This document shows positions 1-9,960 of a DNA stretch of 49,693 nucleotides, one piece after another. The notes beneath the pieces were generated by a model, which worked only from the letters and a program-made list of their open reading frames with translations, did no database searches and was not told the DNA's origin. The DNA is from Balneolaceae bacterium (lineage in GTDB: Bacteria > Bacteroidota > Rhodothermia > Balneolales > Balneolaceae). Made by a program: the position numbers and the translations under genes. How positions within the stretch are numbered: position 1 is the stretch's first letter; every line of letters begins with the position of its first letter. The stretch is from NCBI GenBank assembly GCA_003561515.1, contig PWWL01000210.1:1-49693 (forward strand). Reading direction: 5' to 3'.

Positions 1-1453
1 CACCAAATAATGTACCGGCTAAGCTGAAAATCAGCAGGAAAACAGCAATGGTAAAAAAGATGCCGGCAACGGCAGCCTCGGCAGAAATCAGTGAGAACCG
101 GGCGTACCAAACCGCAAGGCCTGAAATTGCGGAAATCGTCAGCACCCTCAGGTAGAAAGGAAATGGCAGCACTTTTGAAGCCGGCAGGTTCATATGCGTA
201 CCGATTCTCCGGAGCGTAATGATCCAGTTGTAGAAATTGGCGATTAGAGTAGCCGCGGCCGTGCCGGTGATTCCAAACCAAATGGTGAATGGAATGCTGA
301 GCAGAATATTAGCTGCCACAAGGTTCAGGCTAAGATAAAGCACGCCCCTGGTATCACCGAACGCCTGCAAAATACTGCCATAATGGGTGACCCGAAGCAG
401 AACTATCAGGTTGAAAATCTGAAACGGAAGCACCGCGTTCCGGTACTCCGTACCTTCCGACTCGGCTATAATTGCTATGAGATCGGAAGCCGCCACAATC
501 GACAGAATAGTTAGCGGAACAACGATCAGGCTTACCTTTTCAACTCCCTTATACCAGAGCTGCAGCAACTCCTCTTTCTTTTCCTCGAGGTGATAACCCA
601 CATAGCGGCTGATTAGCACCGAGCCGACAGCGAATGGAATCACACGAATGATCGGCACTTCCTGGGCACCGATTGTGTATTCGGCATACGCTGCAGCGGG
701 TAATAAAATAGATACGATGAACTTGTCTGCATACCGGTTGATCTTGCTTACCAGCGATGAGAGGCCCAGGGGCACTGAAAAATTGATCTGCTGTTTCAGC
801 CCGATCTCTCCATCGCTGAGTTTTCCTTCGGGCAGAACCATTCTCATCCAGATCCAGGAACCGATAAAACGGATCATACCGTATGCCACCAGTCCGTAAA
901 CGGCTATTTCGAGAGGGTAGCCCAAAGCAAGCGGACCCACAAGCAGGCCAAAAGTTAGCAGGCTGGTGATCATTTCGTACCAGGCCGATTGCTTTTGGCG
1001 GTCGAGTGCAAGTAAAATGTTCGTTACCGGCCAGGTGGGGATTTCAAGCAAGGCAAGCAGGGCCATAAATGGCAGAAGGTATTGCACGCTCTCCACACTT
1101 GCCTGATCCCATTCAGCCAACAGTGTGGGAGCAAAGTAGCTGATCACAAGAATGAAAAACGCCGCAACTACAGCCGTTACGGAAAGTAGCAAAACCGTTT
1201 GTATTGCAAATGCCCGTTTGGCACTGCCTGCAACCCGTTCAAAGTAATAGAAAACACTCTCCGGAAAACCGAGTGTGGCAAGGTTTCTGGCCACTTCATG
1301 AATCATCAGCAGATAACCGATAATGGCAAAATCGGTTTTTGAAAGAAGCTGAATGGTTGCGATAACGATGGCGAGATCTATAAATGTGGTTATGATTCTC
1401 GCTAAAACCACAACACCCGTTTTCTCAGTAAGTCCCCTGTTGTCAGTGGCCAT
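1..1453 (-). CDS. Polysaccharide flippase / Wzx-like membrane protein (C-terminal part runs off the window)
   Basis: Manual minus-strand translation from the ATG at 1453: MATDNRGLTEKTGVVVLARIITTFIDLAIVIATIQLLSKTDFAIIGYLLMIHEVARNLATLGFPESVFYYFERVAG..., typical of oligosaccharide flippases; open to the window edge and overlaps the next gene by 11 bp. Missing from the ORF track because no stop lies inside the window. Confidence 0.8.
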   Translation of the reverse strand, partial: MATDNRGLTEKTGVVVLARIITTFIDLAIVIATIQLLSKTDFAIIGYLLMIHEVARNLATLGFPESVFYYFERVAGSAKRAFAIQTVLLLSVTAVVAAFFILVISYFAPTLLAEWDQASVESVQYLLPFMALLALLEIPTWPVTNILLALDRQKQSAWYEMITSLLTFGLLVGPLALGYPLEIAVYGLVAYGMIRFIGSWIWMRMVLPEGKLSDGEIGLKQQINFSVPLGLSSLVSKINRYADKFIVSILLPAAAYAEYTIGAQEVPIIRVIPFAVGSVLISRYVGYHLEEKKEELLQLWYKGVEKVSLIVVPLTILSIVAASDLIAIIAESEGTEYRNAVLPFQIFNLIVLLRVTHYGSILQAFGDTRGVLYLSLNLVAANILLSIPFTIWFGITGTAAATLIANFYNWIITLRRIGTHMNLPASKVLPFPFYLRVLTISAISGLAVWYARFSLISAEAAVAGIFFTIAVFLLIFSLAGTLFG

Positions 1454-2747
1454 CCGCGATCACCTCATCAAAACAGGATGCCAGTTGTGCCGTTGTCTGT
1501 TCAGATTCAAACGAACGTCTGCTTATCTCCCTTTTAGCGGGATCCACGTCAATCAATGGTTTATCCGACCCGAACGATTCAAGACATTGAATCATGAACT
1601 CTGCAGCTTCGCGGTTTTCGTTTGGATAAAAGTGCACCCCACCCGAAACCTTATTTATGATCTCTTCAATTTCACCGTTGGGAGTAATGGAGAGAATTGG
1701 CCGGTTGGAAGAGAGATAATCCCAGAGCTTCGCCGGGATGATATTTGATCGCTTGCTGCTAGTAGTGAGCAGCAACAGATCAGCAGCCTGCATAACGGAA
1801 TAAATCTGCTCAGGAAGAACTTTACTGTGAACAACAAAATGATCCTCTAACCCGGAGGTTTTGATCATTTCCCTGTCATTCTGAGTAAGCCGGCCAAAAC
1901 TGTGAATGCATAACTTTTGATCCAGGCCGGGCCTCATCCTTTTTAAATCATTCAACAACTGTATGACAGGTTCTGCCGGGCTTAACCTTCTGAACTCTCC
2001 AAGAAAAAGAAGATTTAGCTTATCATCGCGAAAGTTCATGGTCACCTCTTCAGCAGGGTTATTTGTAATTAAATTTCTGCAATATGAATTATAGATCACC
2101 CCGGTTTTTTCTTGCTCCAGTCCTAATTTCTCCCGGTATTCTGAAACGGCTATTTTTGATGTGAAAATGACCTTTTCTGAGTTCTCAAGAATTTTTCTTT
2201 CAGTATTCCGGTCAATCGACAACGAAAAATGAGAGCGCTCTCTGAGGTTGAGTCTGCTTAGCGTCCATGGGTCTCTGAAATCGGTGATCAAGGGTTTGTC
2301 CAGATCCCCGGAGAGCTTGTTGCCAAGCCAGAGGCCCGACCAGGGATCTCCGGTACTCCAAATCAAGTCGGGATTTACCTTTTTTGATGTTCTCAGTATT
2401 GAAAGATACCTCAGCATAAAGAGGTAAATCCAGGTATCAACCGGAGTGTGACGGTCAATAAAAGCGGAGATTTGTCCAGCCAGATCATTTCCCGTTTTTT
2501 CCGGCTTCGGCTCTTTTGATACCGGCTTTTCTGTGGTTCTGTCGAACGGCGGATCAATTTCAATGATCCTGATGTCGGAAATCAGTTTCTTTTCGATGGC
2601 GCTAAATCGTTCGCCTGGAGAAGCAAGAGTGAGGATTACCGGTTCCCATCCATATTTTCTTAGATGGATGGCAAACCTGAAGGGACGTAATGAACCGACT
2701 CTTCGCCTCGGCAGGAAATAGGGTGCTATCATCAAAACCGTTTTCAT
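1443..2747 (-). CDS. Glycosyltransferase (GT4-like, GT-B fold)
   Basis: MKTVLMIAPYFLPRRRVGSLRPFRFAIHLRKYGWEPVILTL..., plus a C-terminal donor-binding region SKRSNIIPAKLWDYLSSNRPILSI. Confidence 0.85.
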   Translation of the reverse strand: MKTVLMIAPYFLPRRRVGSLRPFRFAIHLRKYGWEPVILTLASPGERFSAIEKKLISDIRIIEIDPPFDRTTEKPVSKEPKPEKTGNDLAGQISAFIDRHTPVDTWIYLFMLRYLSILRTSKKVNPDLIWSTGDPWSGLWLGNKLSGDLDKPLITDFRDPWTLSRLNLRERSHFSLSIDRNTERKILENSEKVIFTSKIAVSEYREKLGLEQEKTGVIYNSYCRNLITNNPAEEVTMNFRDDKLNLLFLGEFRRLSPAEPVIQLLNDLKRMRPGLDQKLCIHSFGRLTQNDREMIKTSGLEDHFVVHSKVLPEQIYSVMQAADLLLLTTSSKRSNIIPAKLWDYLSSNRPILSITPNGEIEEIINKVSGGVHFYPNENREAAEFMIQCLESFGSDKPLIDVDPAKREISRRSFESEQTTAQLASCFDEVIADGH

Positions 2748-2785
2748 AGAAAGGCAATGATAATGAATGTCAGTGCTTCATGCGA

Positions 2786-3757
2786 TCAGCTTTCGAGCTT
2801 CTCCCAAACGGAGTTTGAAAAACGGACAAATGGCCCTTTTTGATGAATCCATCCGAAATGCAGGCAATATGGGGTAACTTCCATGTAATCTCCCTTGCCG
2901 GGAATGAGAGTTAACAAACGGATGAGAGCATTTCGAACACTTTTCGGTCTTAATGCTTTCAGATCGTACACGAACCTGTTGGAGTATATGAAGCAAGTTA
3001 CCTCGCTGAAATCATCATTATACTCCGTAAAATCTTCAATAAAATCGAGCTGAGGGCTGTTGTAGCCCTGCAGCCATGGAAAAACCTGTAATTCCAATTT
3101 TGCCATCGCCATAGCAAGACTCCACTCGCACGACTCTTCACTGCGCCCCTTCTCCTCCGTACGACTTCTGAAGTGCGTTCTCTCTTTTTCGCTAAAGATG
3201 GAGCTTGCCACTTTACAAACCTCTTCGGTGAGTACACCGTCTTCGGCAAATATCATTCCTGACTGTACCCGGCTCAGATAGGTAAGCGAAAACCTCTTGA
3301 GAGTTCGCTGTCTTCTCAAGAGAATAAAATCGAAAATTACTGAAAGGCCTTTCGGTCCGCCAAAAAAATGGTCTGAAACCTGGTTACCTGTAATCGTAAA
3401 CGGGTAGGCTGAAAAGGAAGTCCAGAGCGGATCGGCCTTTTTACACCAAATAATATCACTATCCATAAACAAATTTTGCCTGAATGGCATAAACTTGTAG
3501 AGATGGTGCTTAAAACCGGTTATGCTGCAGTGCTCTTCAGGCAGTACAAAGAGATGAGTGAAATGCGAACTCAGAGATTTTTTCTTCAAAATCCCAAGGT
3601 GATTTTCGGAACAGAAGAGCGCTACCGGTCTATTTTTATCGTATCGGCGCAATGATTCAACACTTGCGGCGGCAAACCTTAAGTACTTTTCATCGCCGAA
3701 AGAACTGTAAACGTATCCTTGTTCCGATAGCTTTTCCCCCGTAAAGTGATCACCCAT
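2786..3757 (-). CDS. Putative nucleotide-diphospho-sugar transferase (GT-A-like)
   Basis: YVYSSFGDEKYLRFAAASVESLRRYDKNRPVALFC and FMDSDIIWCKKADPLW (DxD-like DSD). Confidence 0.6.
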   Translation of the reverse strand: MGDHFTGEKLSEQGYVYSSFGDEKYLRFAAASVESLRRYDKNRPVALFCSENHLGILKKKSLSSHFTHLFVLPEEHCSITGFKHHLYKFMPFRQNLFMDSDIIWCKKADPLWTSFSAYPFTITGNQVSDHFFGGPKGLSVIFDFILLRRQRTLKRFSLTYLSRVQSGMIFAEDGVLTEEVCKVASSIFSEKERTHFRSRTEEKGRSEESCEWSLAMAMAKLELQVFPWLQGYNSPQLDFIEDFTEYNDDFSEVTCFIYSNRFVYDLKALRPKSVRNALIRLLTLIPGKGDYMEVTPYCLHFGWIHQKGPFVRFSNSVWEKLES

Positions 3758-3766
3758 CAGTTCTGA

Positions 3767-4369
3767 TTACGTGGAAGAAGATCTGGCAGCCCTCCGTTGA
3801 AGGCTCTGAAGCAATGCGTCAAATCCTCTTTGCCGGATTATATTTTGAAATTGCCTGTTGTACGAATCAGCGGTTGAAACCTCATCAATCGACATGTCGG
3901 TAATAAACCATTCACCGTCCCTACGCTCCATATCGTAATCCACGGAGGTACGAACATTGTCGAGCTGAGCCGTGGTTCTGACGTGAGCCTGATTGTCGTT
4001 CACATCAATTGAATTATACGAAACTTCGGCACGATATATGTCAAGACGGTTCAAAGAATTATCGCGGATGATGGTTGCAAAAAGCGAAACAAACTCTTCC
4101 CTATCTTCGCTGCTTATTTCATCATATGTGCTGCCCAGCGCCTGACGCGCCATTGACCTGAAGTCTATTACATCGTTGATAATGTCCTTAAGCTGGTCTC
4201 GCTGATCCTGTGTATACTGCGACCCTTGTGGACCCAGCAGCTCTTTGATTTCACGGTCTCTTTCATCGAGCATGTCCCTGATTTCATTCTCAGCGGATTG
4301 TGCCAAGATTGCACCTGTGGAGAAGATGATGATAAATAGCAGATTCAGAATTTTCTTTTGCATAGCCAA
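3767..4369 (-). CDS. mlaC: MlaC/Ttg2D-family phospholipid-binding periplasmic protein
   Basis: Signal peptide; INDVIDFRSMARQALGSTYDEISSEDREEFVSLFATIIRDN...WFITDMSIDEVSTADSYNRQFQNIIRQRGFDALLQSL is the MlaC pattern. Confidence 0.8.
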   Translation of the reverse strand: MAMQKKILNLLFIIIFSTGAILAQSAENEIRDMLDERDREIKELLGPQGSQYTQDQRDQLKDIINDVIDFRSMARQALGSTYDEISSEDREEFVSLFATIIRDNSLNRLDIYRAEVSYNSIDVNDNQAHVRTTAQLDNVRTSVDYDMERRDGEWFITDMSIDEVSTADSYNRQFQNIIRQRGFDALLQSLQRRAARSSST

Positions 4370-4374
4370 ACGTT

Positions 4375-5808
4375 TTAATTGGTACTCAATTGATTAACGG
4401 GTATACCCGAAGCCCTGTAGAGGGCTGCAATATTCATATTCAAATCAAAGATACTTTGTTTCAGTTGCACCCTCAATTCTAACTCTTTTTGAACAGCTTC
4501 GAGCAGGTTTTCCACATCTCCAAAACCCAGATCGTAGTCGAGTTGTTCGTTTCTAACCCAGTTTCTGGCCGTTGTAAGTGCTCGCCTGGTCTGTTCAAGC
4601 TTTACTTCGGCTACCGCAGCCGATTGATACTTCTCATTTAGTTCAAGAACAATTCCATCGCTTACTGCATCCCGCAGGTCTTTTACCCTTCTGTATTCAA
4701 TATCAGCACGGTCGATGTTAGATCGCATGGAAGTAAAGTTCAGATTTTGGCGAATGCCAAATCCAACACCGGCGGTAGCAAAATTTGAATTATTGATAAT
4801 AAAAGGATTGGTTTGCCTTGGCCTGTTGGGAGTATTTGCATAGCTGCCGGTTATTCCAAGAAACAGAATCGGATATTGCTGAGCCCTAACCGCATCGGCA
4901 CCGGCCCTCAGAGCTTCTATCCCATGTGCTACACCGCGAACTTCAGGCCTCTCTGACAATGCAAGTGCCTGATAGTAGTCGTACGGTTCAAGCTGAAATG
5001 CTACGGGATCCAAAAAGCTTTCTGCCGGACGATACACCTGTCCGTTATCACTTTGCAAAACATAGCTCCAAATTCTGTTTATCGATTGAACACTTTGTTC
5101 AACCTCAGCACGATTTACCTCAAACTCGGTTTTATAGATCTCGAATTTGAAGACATCCGATTCACTGAGTGTAGGATCTCCATCTTCTCTCATCTGCTCT
5201 ATCTGTCGCTCAACCTGGCGAATCTGGCTTGAAGCATCTTCAAGGATTCGCTCAATTTCCATGGCAAGTAAATAGCTGAAATAGAGCTCAAATAGCTGGA
5301 CCTCAGCTTCAGCCCGAACGGCTCCAAACTGGAACTCAGCAGCTCTTGCTCCCTGCTCTGCCGCCTTTATGGCACCGGTTACGGCTCCCCAGCTGTACAC
5401 CGGCTGCACGGCATTGAGTTCGGCCCGCGTAAAAATTGCCCAGTCTTCCCAATCGTTTTCGAGAAAAGGATCGAGGTACATTTGTCCGGACGGACGGCCC
5501 TGTGGGCTTTTAACTCCCGGAACCACTCCATGAAGCGTGTTTAGCTCCAGCCTTGGGAAAAATCGCTGAGACCTGGCCTGCCGGCTTCTGTTTTCGGCAA
5601 GATCAACAGCACGCGACTCATAAGCTACCTGGCCCGATCGCTCAATTCCTCTTTCAATAAATTCTTGCAGATTTATTGAAAGCGTGTCCTGTGCATGCAG
5701 GGGTTTTTGATTGGGAGTAATTAGTACGGTGATGCAAAATAGAGAAGCAAGGGTAAGTACTCTGATCATAATGAGTTTATTGCGGTGTTTCCATGGATAA
5801 GGCACCAA
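4375..5808 (-). CDS. TolC-family outer membrane efflux protein (start may be the internal Met at 5769)
   Basis: Signal peptide [27 protein letters not shown]; repeated coiled-coil OEP organisation; '[29 protein letters not shown]'. Confidence 0.85.
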   Translation of the reverse strand: MVPYPWKHRNKLIMIRVLTLASLFCITVLITPNQKPLHAQDTLSINLQEFIERGIERSGQVAYESRAVDLAENRSRQARSQRFFPRLELNTLHGVVPGVKSPQGRPSGQMYLDPFLENDWEDWAIFTRAELNAVQPVYSWGAVTGAIKAAEQGARAAEFQFGAVRAEAEVQLFELYFSYLLAMEIERILEDASSQIRQVERQIEQMREDGDPTLSESDVFKFEIYKTEFEVNRAEVEQSVQSINRIWSYVLQSDNGQVYRPAESFLDPVAFQLEPYDYYQALALSERPEVRGVAHGIEALRAGADAVRAQQYPILFLGITGSYANTPNRPRQTNPFIINNSNFATAGVGFGIRQNLNFTSMRSNIDRADIEYRRVKDLRDAVSDGIVLELNEKYQSAAVAEVKLEQTRRALTTARNWVRNEQLDYDLGFGDVENLLEAVQKELELRVQLKQSIFDLNMNIAALYRASGIPVNQLSTN

Positions 5809-5830
5809 CGAAGAAAACGTCTCAATATTT

Positions 5831-5862
5831 AAAAGAAAAGCCCCGACAAGGCTGCCGGGGCT
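5831..5862 (-). terminator. Rho-independent terminator downstream of tRNA-Ser
   Basis: Minus strand: AAGCCCCGgcagccttgtCGGGGCTTTTCTTTT (GC-rich stem followed by a T-rich tract). Confidence 0.8.
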
Positions 5863-5871
5863 TGATTACAG

Positions 5872-5956
5872 CGGAGGGAGAGGGATTCGAACCCCCGGAG
5901 ACTCGCGCCTCAACGGTTTTCAAGAACGCCGCATTCGACCACTCTGCCATCCCTCC
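5872..5956 (-). tRNA. tRNA-Ser (anticodon UGA)
   Basis: Minus strand GGAGGGATGGCAGAGTGGTCGAATGCGGCGTTCTTGAAAACCGTTGAGGCGCGAGTCTCCGGGGGTTCGAATCCCTCTCCCTCCG: 7-bp acceptor stem, long variable arm (class II), T-loop GGTTCGAATCC, G73 discriminator, anticodon TGA. Confidence 0.95.
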
Positions 5957-6087
5957 GGAAAATTGATGATGCAGTTACACTTCATCATCAGACAGACTTT
6001 AAAAATAAGAGTCTGTTGAATCAGATAAAAATATTTCAGCTCAATTATTGAATAACTAATCTGATACAAGAAGCTTTCTCGAAGCTC

Positions 6088-6993
6088 TTACATGTCTTCC
6101 AAAGCTGCGGCTCCGGAAACAATTTCTGAAATTTCAGTCGTAATGGCACTCTGCCGGGCCTGGTTATACTTTAACCTAAGTTCACGCTCAAGCTCTTTAG
6201 CATTTTCAGTGGCGTTGTCCATTGCTGCCATTCGTGCACCCTGCTCCGATGCGTTCGACTCAAGTACCGCTTTCCAAAGCTGCATGTTTAGATGTGCCGG
6301 CAGAATATCATTAAGAATCGTCTCTGCATCAGGTTCGTAAATATACTCTGTAACTGCAAGGGTTTCAGTCTCATCTGTATCTGCTTCTACTTCTTTGAGC
6401 CGGTCTGAATCGATTGGGAGTACTTCATCAACCAGTCTGTTTTGGGCAATTACAGATTTAAACTCATTGTATGCAACAAGCACTTTATCGTACTGACCGT
6501 GTGCGTACTTATCTGCGGCATCCGTCATAATTGATGCTGTATGCGCATAATTTAGATTGTCGAAAAAACCCACATGAGAATCGACCACCTTGTACTTTCT
6601 TTTTTTAAAGTAACCATCCGCTTTTCTTCCGATGGTAATCAGATCCAGCTTTCCATCATTATGAAAGTCGCTGTAATGCTGCTGAATTGATTTTTCAACA
6701 ACTTTAAAAAGATTGTTGTTAAACCCGCCGCAAAGTCCCCGGTCCGATCCAACCACAATCAGCAGTATCTTTTCTGCTTGATCCGGTTTGCGCAGAAGAA
6801 TATTGTCGGCTCCGGCACCTGATACCAGCCTGCCAACGACACTCTGCATTTTGGCCGCGTAAGGCCGTGTGGCCAGCATTCTTTGCTGAGCTTTTCTCAG
6901 CTTTGCAGCCGCAACCATTTTCATGGCCTTCGTGATCTGCTGGGTATTCTCAATCGAAGAGATTCGATTACGTATGTCGCGAAGGTTTGCCAT
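6088..6993 (-). CDS. atpG: ATP synthase F1 subunit gamma
   Basis: MANLRDIRNRISSIENTQQITKAMKMVAAAKLRKAQ...SDRGLCGGFNNN. Confidence 0.98.
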   Translation of the reverse strand: MANLRDIRNRISSIENTQQITKAMKMVAAAKLRKAQQRMLATRPYAAKMQSVVGRLVSGAGADNILLRKPDQAEKILLIVVGSDRGLCGGFNNNLFKVVEKSIQQHYSDFHNDGKLDLITIGRKADGYFKKRKYKVVDSHVGFFDNLNYAHTASIMTDAADKYAHGQYDKVLVAYNEFKSVIAQNRLVDEVLPIDSDRLKEVEADTDETETLAVTEYIYEPDAETILNDILPAHLNMQLWKAVLESNASEQGARMAAMDNATENAKELERELRLKYNQARQSAITTEISEIVSGAAALEDM

Positions 6994-6996
6994 TAT

Positions 6997-8613
6997 TTAT
7001 GCTTCTTCCCCGGCCAGAATTTGATCAATTGTTGTTTTGGCTATACCGACAATTTCATCGCCAAAAGCGTCATCAAGCACACCGGTTTGAGCCAATGATT
7101 CCATCTTTTTGGAATATCTGACTTTCACGCTTTCGAGAAACATCGCTTCAAACTCTCTGACAAGGTTCACTGGTAAATTATCAAGCAAGCCTTCACTATT
7201 CACCTTCAGAAGGGCTATCTGATCTTCCACCGGCAACGGCTTATACTCACCCTGCTTCATAAGCTCTACCGTTCTTTCTCCGCGCTTGAGCTGACGCTGT
7301 GTAGCGGCGTCAAGATCTGATCCAAATTTCGCAAAAGCCTCGAGTTCTCGGTACTGTGCAAGATCAAGCTTGAGCGTACCGGAAAGTTTTTTCATCGATT
7401 TAACCTGAGCTGAACCACCTACCCGGGATACGGATATACCCACGTCGATCGCCGGACGTACACCGCTGTTAAACAGATCCGTATCGAGGAAGATTTGCCC
7501 GTCGGTAATTGAGATCACGTTTGTTGGAATGTATGCGGACACGTCGCCTGCCTGGGTCTCGATTACAGGCAATGCAGTGAGTGATCCCCCCCCTTTTATT
7601 TTCGCGGCCAATGTATCTGGTACATTATTCATGAGCTTGGCTACGTCATCGTTCTCGATGATTTTAGCGGCTCTTTCAAGGAGTCGGCTGTGAAGGTAAA
7701 ATACGTCACCCGGATAAGCTTCACGTCCCGGCGGGCGCCTCAGCAGCAATGAGAGCTCACGGTAGGCAACGGCCTGCTTCGAGAGATCATCGTAGATAAC
7801 GAGAGCATGTCGGCCTGTATCACGGAAGTATTCTCCGATAGCCGCTCCTGCAAACGGAGCGATGTATCTCATAGGTGCCGAACTACTGGCCGGGGCCGAA
7901 ACCACTACGGTATAATCCATGGCACCGTACTCGTTCAATGTATTCACGATTGAGGCTACCGTAGATCCCTTTTGGCCAACAGCTACATAAATACAGAATA
8001 CCGGCTTGTCGGTATTCTGGGTATTTTTCTGGTTGATGATCGTATCGATCGCAACGGCTGTTTTTCCTGTCTGACGATCGCCGATGATAAGCTCTCGCTG
8101 TCCGCGACCAATTGGAATCAATGAGTCGATGGCTTTGATACCCGTCTGAAGCGGTTCGGCAACCGGCTGCCGGTAGATTACACCGGGGGCTTTTCGTTCG
8201 AGGGGCGATTCAATCGTTTCGCCGGTAATTTCACCTTTACCATCGAGCGGACGGCCAAGCGGATCGATTACACGGCCAAGTATACCGTCACCCACCTGGA
8301 GTGAAGCGATACTTTCGGTTCGGCGAACGGTGTGCCCTTCTTCCACCACATTGGAGGATCCGAAGAGTACAATACCCACATTGTCTTCCTCAAGGTTCAA
8401 TACCATTCCGCGAACGGGCTTACCTTCCGAATCGAGTGAATCCGGCAGTTCAACCAATTCACCGGCCTGCACTTTCGAAAGGCCGTAAACCCTGGCAATA
8501 CCGTCACCCACTTCCAAAACAGTGCCCATTTCGTAGGCCTCGGCTTCCGACTCAAAGCCGGATAGCTGTTTACGGAGAATGGCCGATACTTCGTCTGGTC
8601 TGACTTGACTCAT
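6997..8613 (-). CDS. atpA: ATP synthase F1 subunit alpha
   Basis: Walker [15 protein letters not shown]; full-length 538-aa alpha-subunit sequence. Confidence 0.98.
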   Translation of the reverse strand: MSQVRPDEVSAILRKQLSGFESEAEAYEMGTVLEVGDGIARVYGLSKVQAGELVELPDSLDSEGKPVRGMVLNLEEDNVGIVLFGSSNVVEEGHTVRRTESIASLQVGDGILGRVIDPLGRPLDGKGEITGETIESPLERKAPGVIYRQPVAEPLQTGIKAIDSLIPIGRGQRELIIGDRQTGKTAVAIDTIINQKNTQNTDKPVFCIYVAVGQKGSTVASIVNTLNEYGAMDYTVVVSAPASSSAPMRYIAPFAGAAIGEYFRDTGRHALVIYDDLSKQAVAYRELSLLLRRPPGREAYPGDVFYLHSRLLERAAKIIENDDVAKLMNNVPDTLAAKIKGGGSLTALPVIETQAGDVSAYIPTNVISITDGQIFLDTDLFNSGVRPAIDVGISVSRVGGSAQVKSMKKLSGTLKLDLAQYRELEAFAKFGSDLDAATQRQLKRGERTVELMKQGEYKPLPVEDQIALLKVNSEGLLDNLPVNLVREFEAMFLESVKVRYSKKMESLAQTGVLDDAFGDEIVGIAKTTIDQILAGEEA

Positions 8614-8628
8614 TGTATATCCTAATTT

Positions 8629-9171
8629 TTAAACTACAGAAGTTGTAAACTTATTTTTAAGCTGATTTAATTGAAACCTGGCTGAACCGTCGATTTTGAC
8701 ATCTGCGATTTGAACAGTTAACCCGCCAATCAGATCTTCGTTTTGTGTAATGCTCATCGAAACATTTTTCCCTGTCACAGACTCAAGTTCCTTGAGTAAG
8801 CTGCTTTGCTGATCATCAGCAAGCTCGAATGCAGTGGTAACATCAATCTCTAGAATGTTGTGGTGTTGGTTGTAGAGATCGATAAAACCCTGGCAAATTC
8901 CGGCCAGCAAGTATTCCCTGCCTTTCTCCGATAAAATGCCGATAAGATTGCCGGTAAGCTTTTGAATCTTGCCGCCAAAAATCTCATCAAGCGCCGCTCT
9001 TTTCATTTCATGCTTAACTATCGGGCTCCTGAGAAAGAGTCTCAAATCTGATGAGGATAGAATAGTATTCCTTATCAGATCGATGTCTTTTTTAATTTGC
9101 TCTATAGCTTTTTGCTCAACGGCAGAAATGAAGAGAGCATTAGCATAACGACGTGCAGCTTTTGAGACCAT
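8629..9171 (-). CDS. atpH: ATP synthase F1 subunit delta
   Basis: ARRYANALFISAVEQ...; position between atpF and atpA. Confidence 0.95.
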   Translation of the reverse strand: MVSKAARRYANALFISAVEQKAIEQIKKDIDLIRNTILSSSDLRLFLRSPIVKHEMKRAALDEIFGGKIQKLTGNLIGILSEKGREYLLAGICQGFIDLYNQHHNILEIDVTTAFELADDQQSSLLKELESVTGKNVSMSITQNEDLIGGLTVQIADVKIDGSARFQLNQLKNKFTTSVV

Positions 9172-9174
9172 GGG

Positions 9175-9684
9175 TTAGTTTTGCTTTGAGAGATCTTTAA
9201 TAAAAGAATCAACCAGCTTCTTGTTCTTTTCCTGATCCAATTCTGCATTCATGATGATTCCGGCAGCATTAATAGCCAGGTCTGCAACTTCATTCCTGAG
9301 TTCTGTAAGCGCCTGTTTTTTCTCCTGCTCGATGGTAGAGCGAGCATCACTTAGAAGCTTGGCAGCCTCTTTTTTAGCGTGTTCGATTTTTTCTGAGCGG
9401 AGAACCTCAGCATCTTCCAGAGCTTCCTTTCGGATTTTTTGAGCCTGGATTTCCGCATCTTTTAGGGCTTTTTCATTATCCCGGGAAATTTCCTCGGCTT
9501 TTGCGAGGGCTTTTTCAGCGGCTGCGAGTGAATCTTTGATGCGTCCCTCACGCTCATTTAGAGCCTTCATGATGGGCGGCACAGCGAATTTGCCCATCAG
9601 AAACAGGAACACTAACATAGAAATCAGCACCCAAATCGCGTACCCGGTACTGAATGAAAAAAGACCGTTTGCAAAATAGATCAT
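9175..9684 (-). CDS. atpF: ATP synthase F0 subunit b
   Basis: N-terminal TM helix followed by a long charged helix (REGRIKDSLAAAEKALAKAEEI...). Confidence 0.95.
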   Translation of the reverse strand: MIYFANGLFSFSTGYAIWVLISMLVFLFLMGKFAVPPIMKALNEREGRIKDSLAAAEKALAKAEEISRDNEKALKDAEIQAQKIRKEALEDAEVLRSEKIEHAKKEAAKLLSDARSTIEQEKKQALTELRNEVADLAINAAGIIMNAELDQEKNKKLVDSFIKDLSKQN

Positions 9685-9697
9685 GTTTGCAGCGATG

Positions 9698-9925
9698 TTA
9701 GACTGTAATGTTTAATGCTAAAAGCACGCACACGATAGCTGCGAAAAGAGCCACACCCTCAATGAAGGCAGCAGTAAGAATCATAGCTCCACGAATGTCG
9801 CCGGCTGCTTCTGGCTGTCTTGCGATACTTTCAACAGCGCTTTTACCAATCCATCCGATTCCGAATGCAGCAGCTAGTGCCACAATTCCTGCTCCGAATC
9901 CCGCTGCTAAGAATGCCATTTCCAT
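9698..9925 (-). CDS. atpE: ATP synthase F0 subunit c
   Basis: Two-helix hairpin with ESIARQPEAAGDIRG loop and FIEGVALFA carboxylate helix. Confidence 0.97.
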   Translation of the reverse strand: MEMAFLAAGFGAGIVALAAAFGIGWIGKSAVESIARQPEAAGDIRGAMILTAAFIEGVALFAAIVCVLLALNITV

Positions 9926-9960
9926 ATTTTTTACCTTTTTGTTTTTTTGATTTAATGGTT

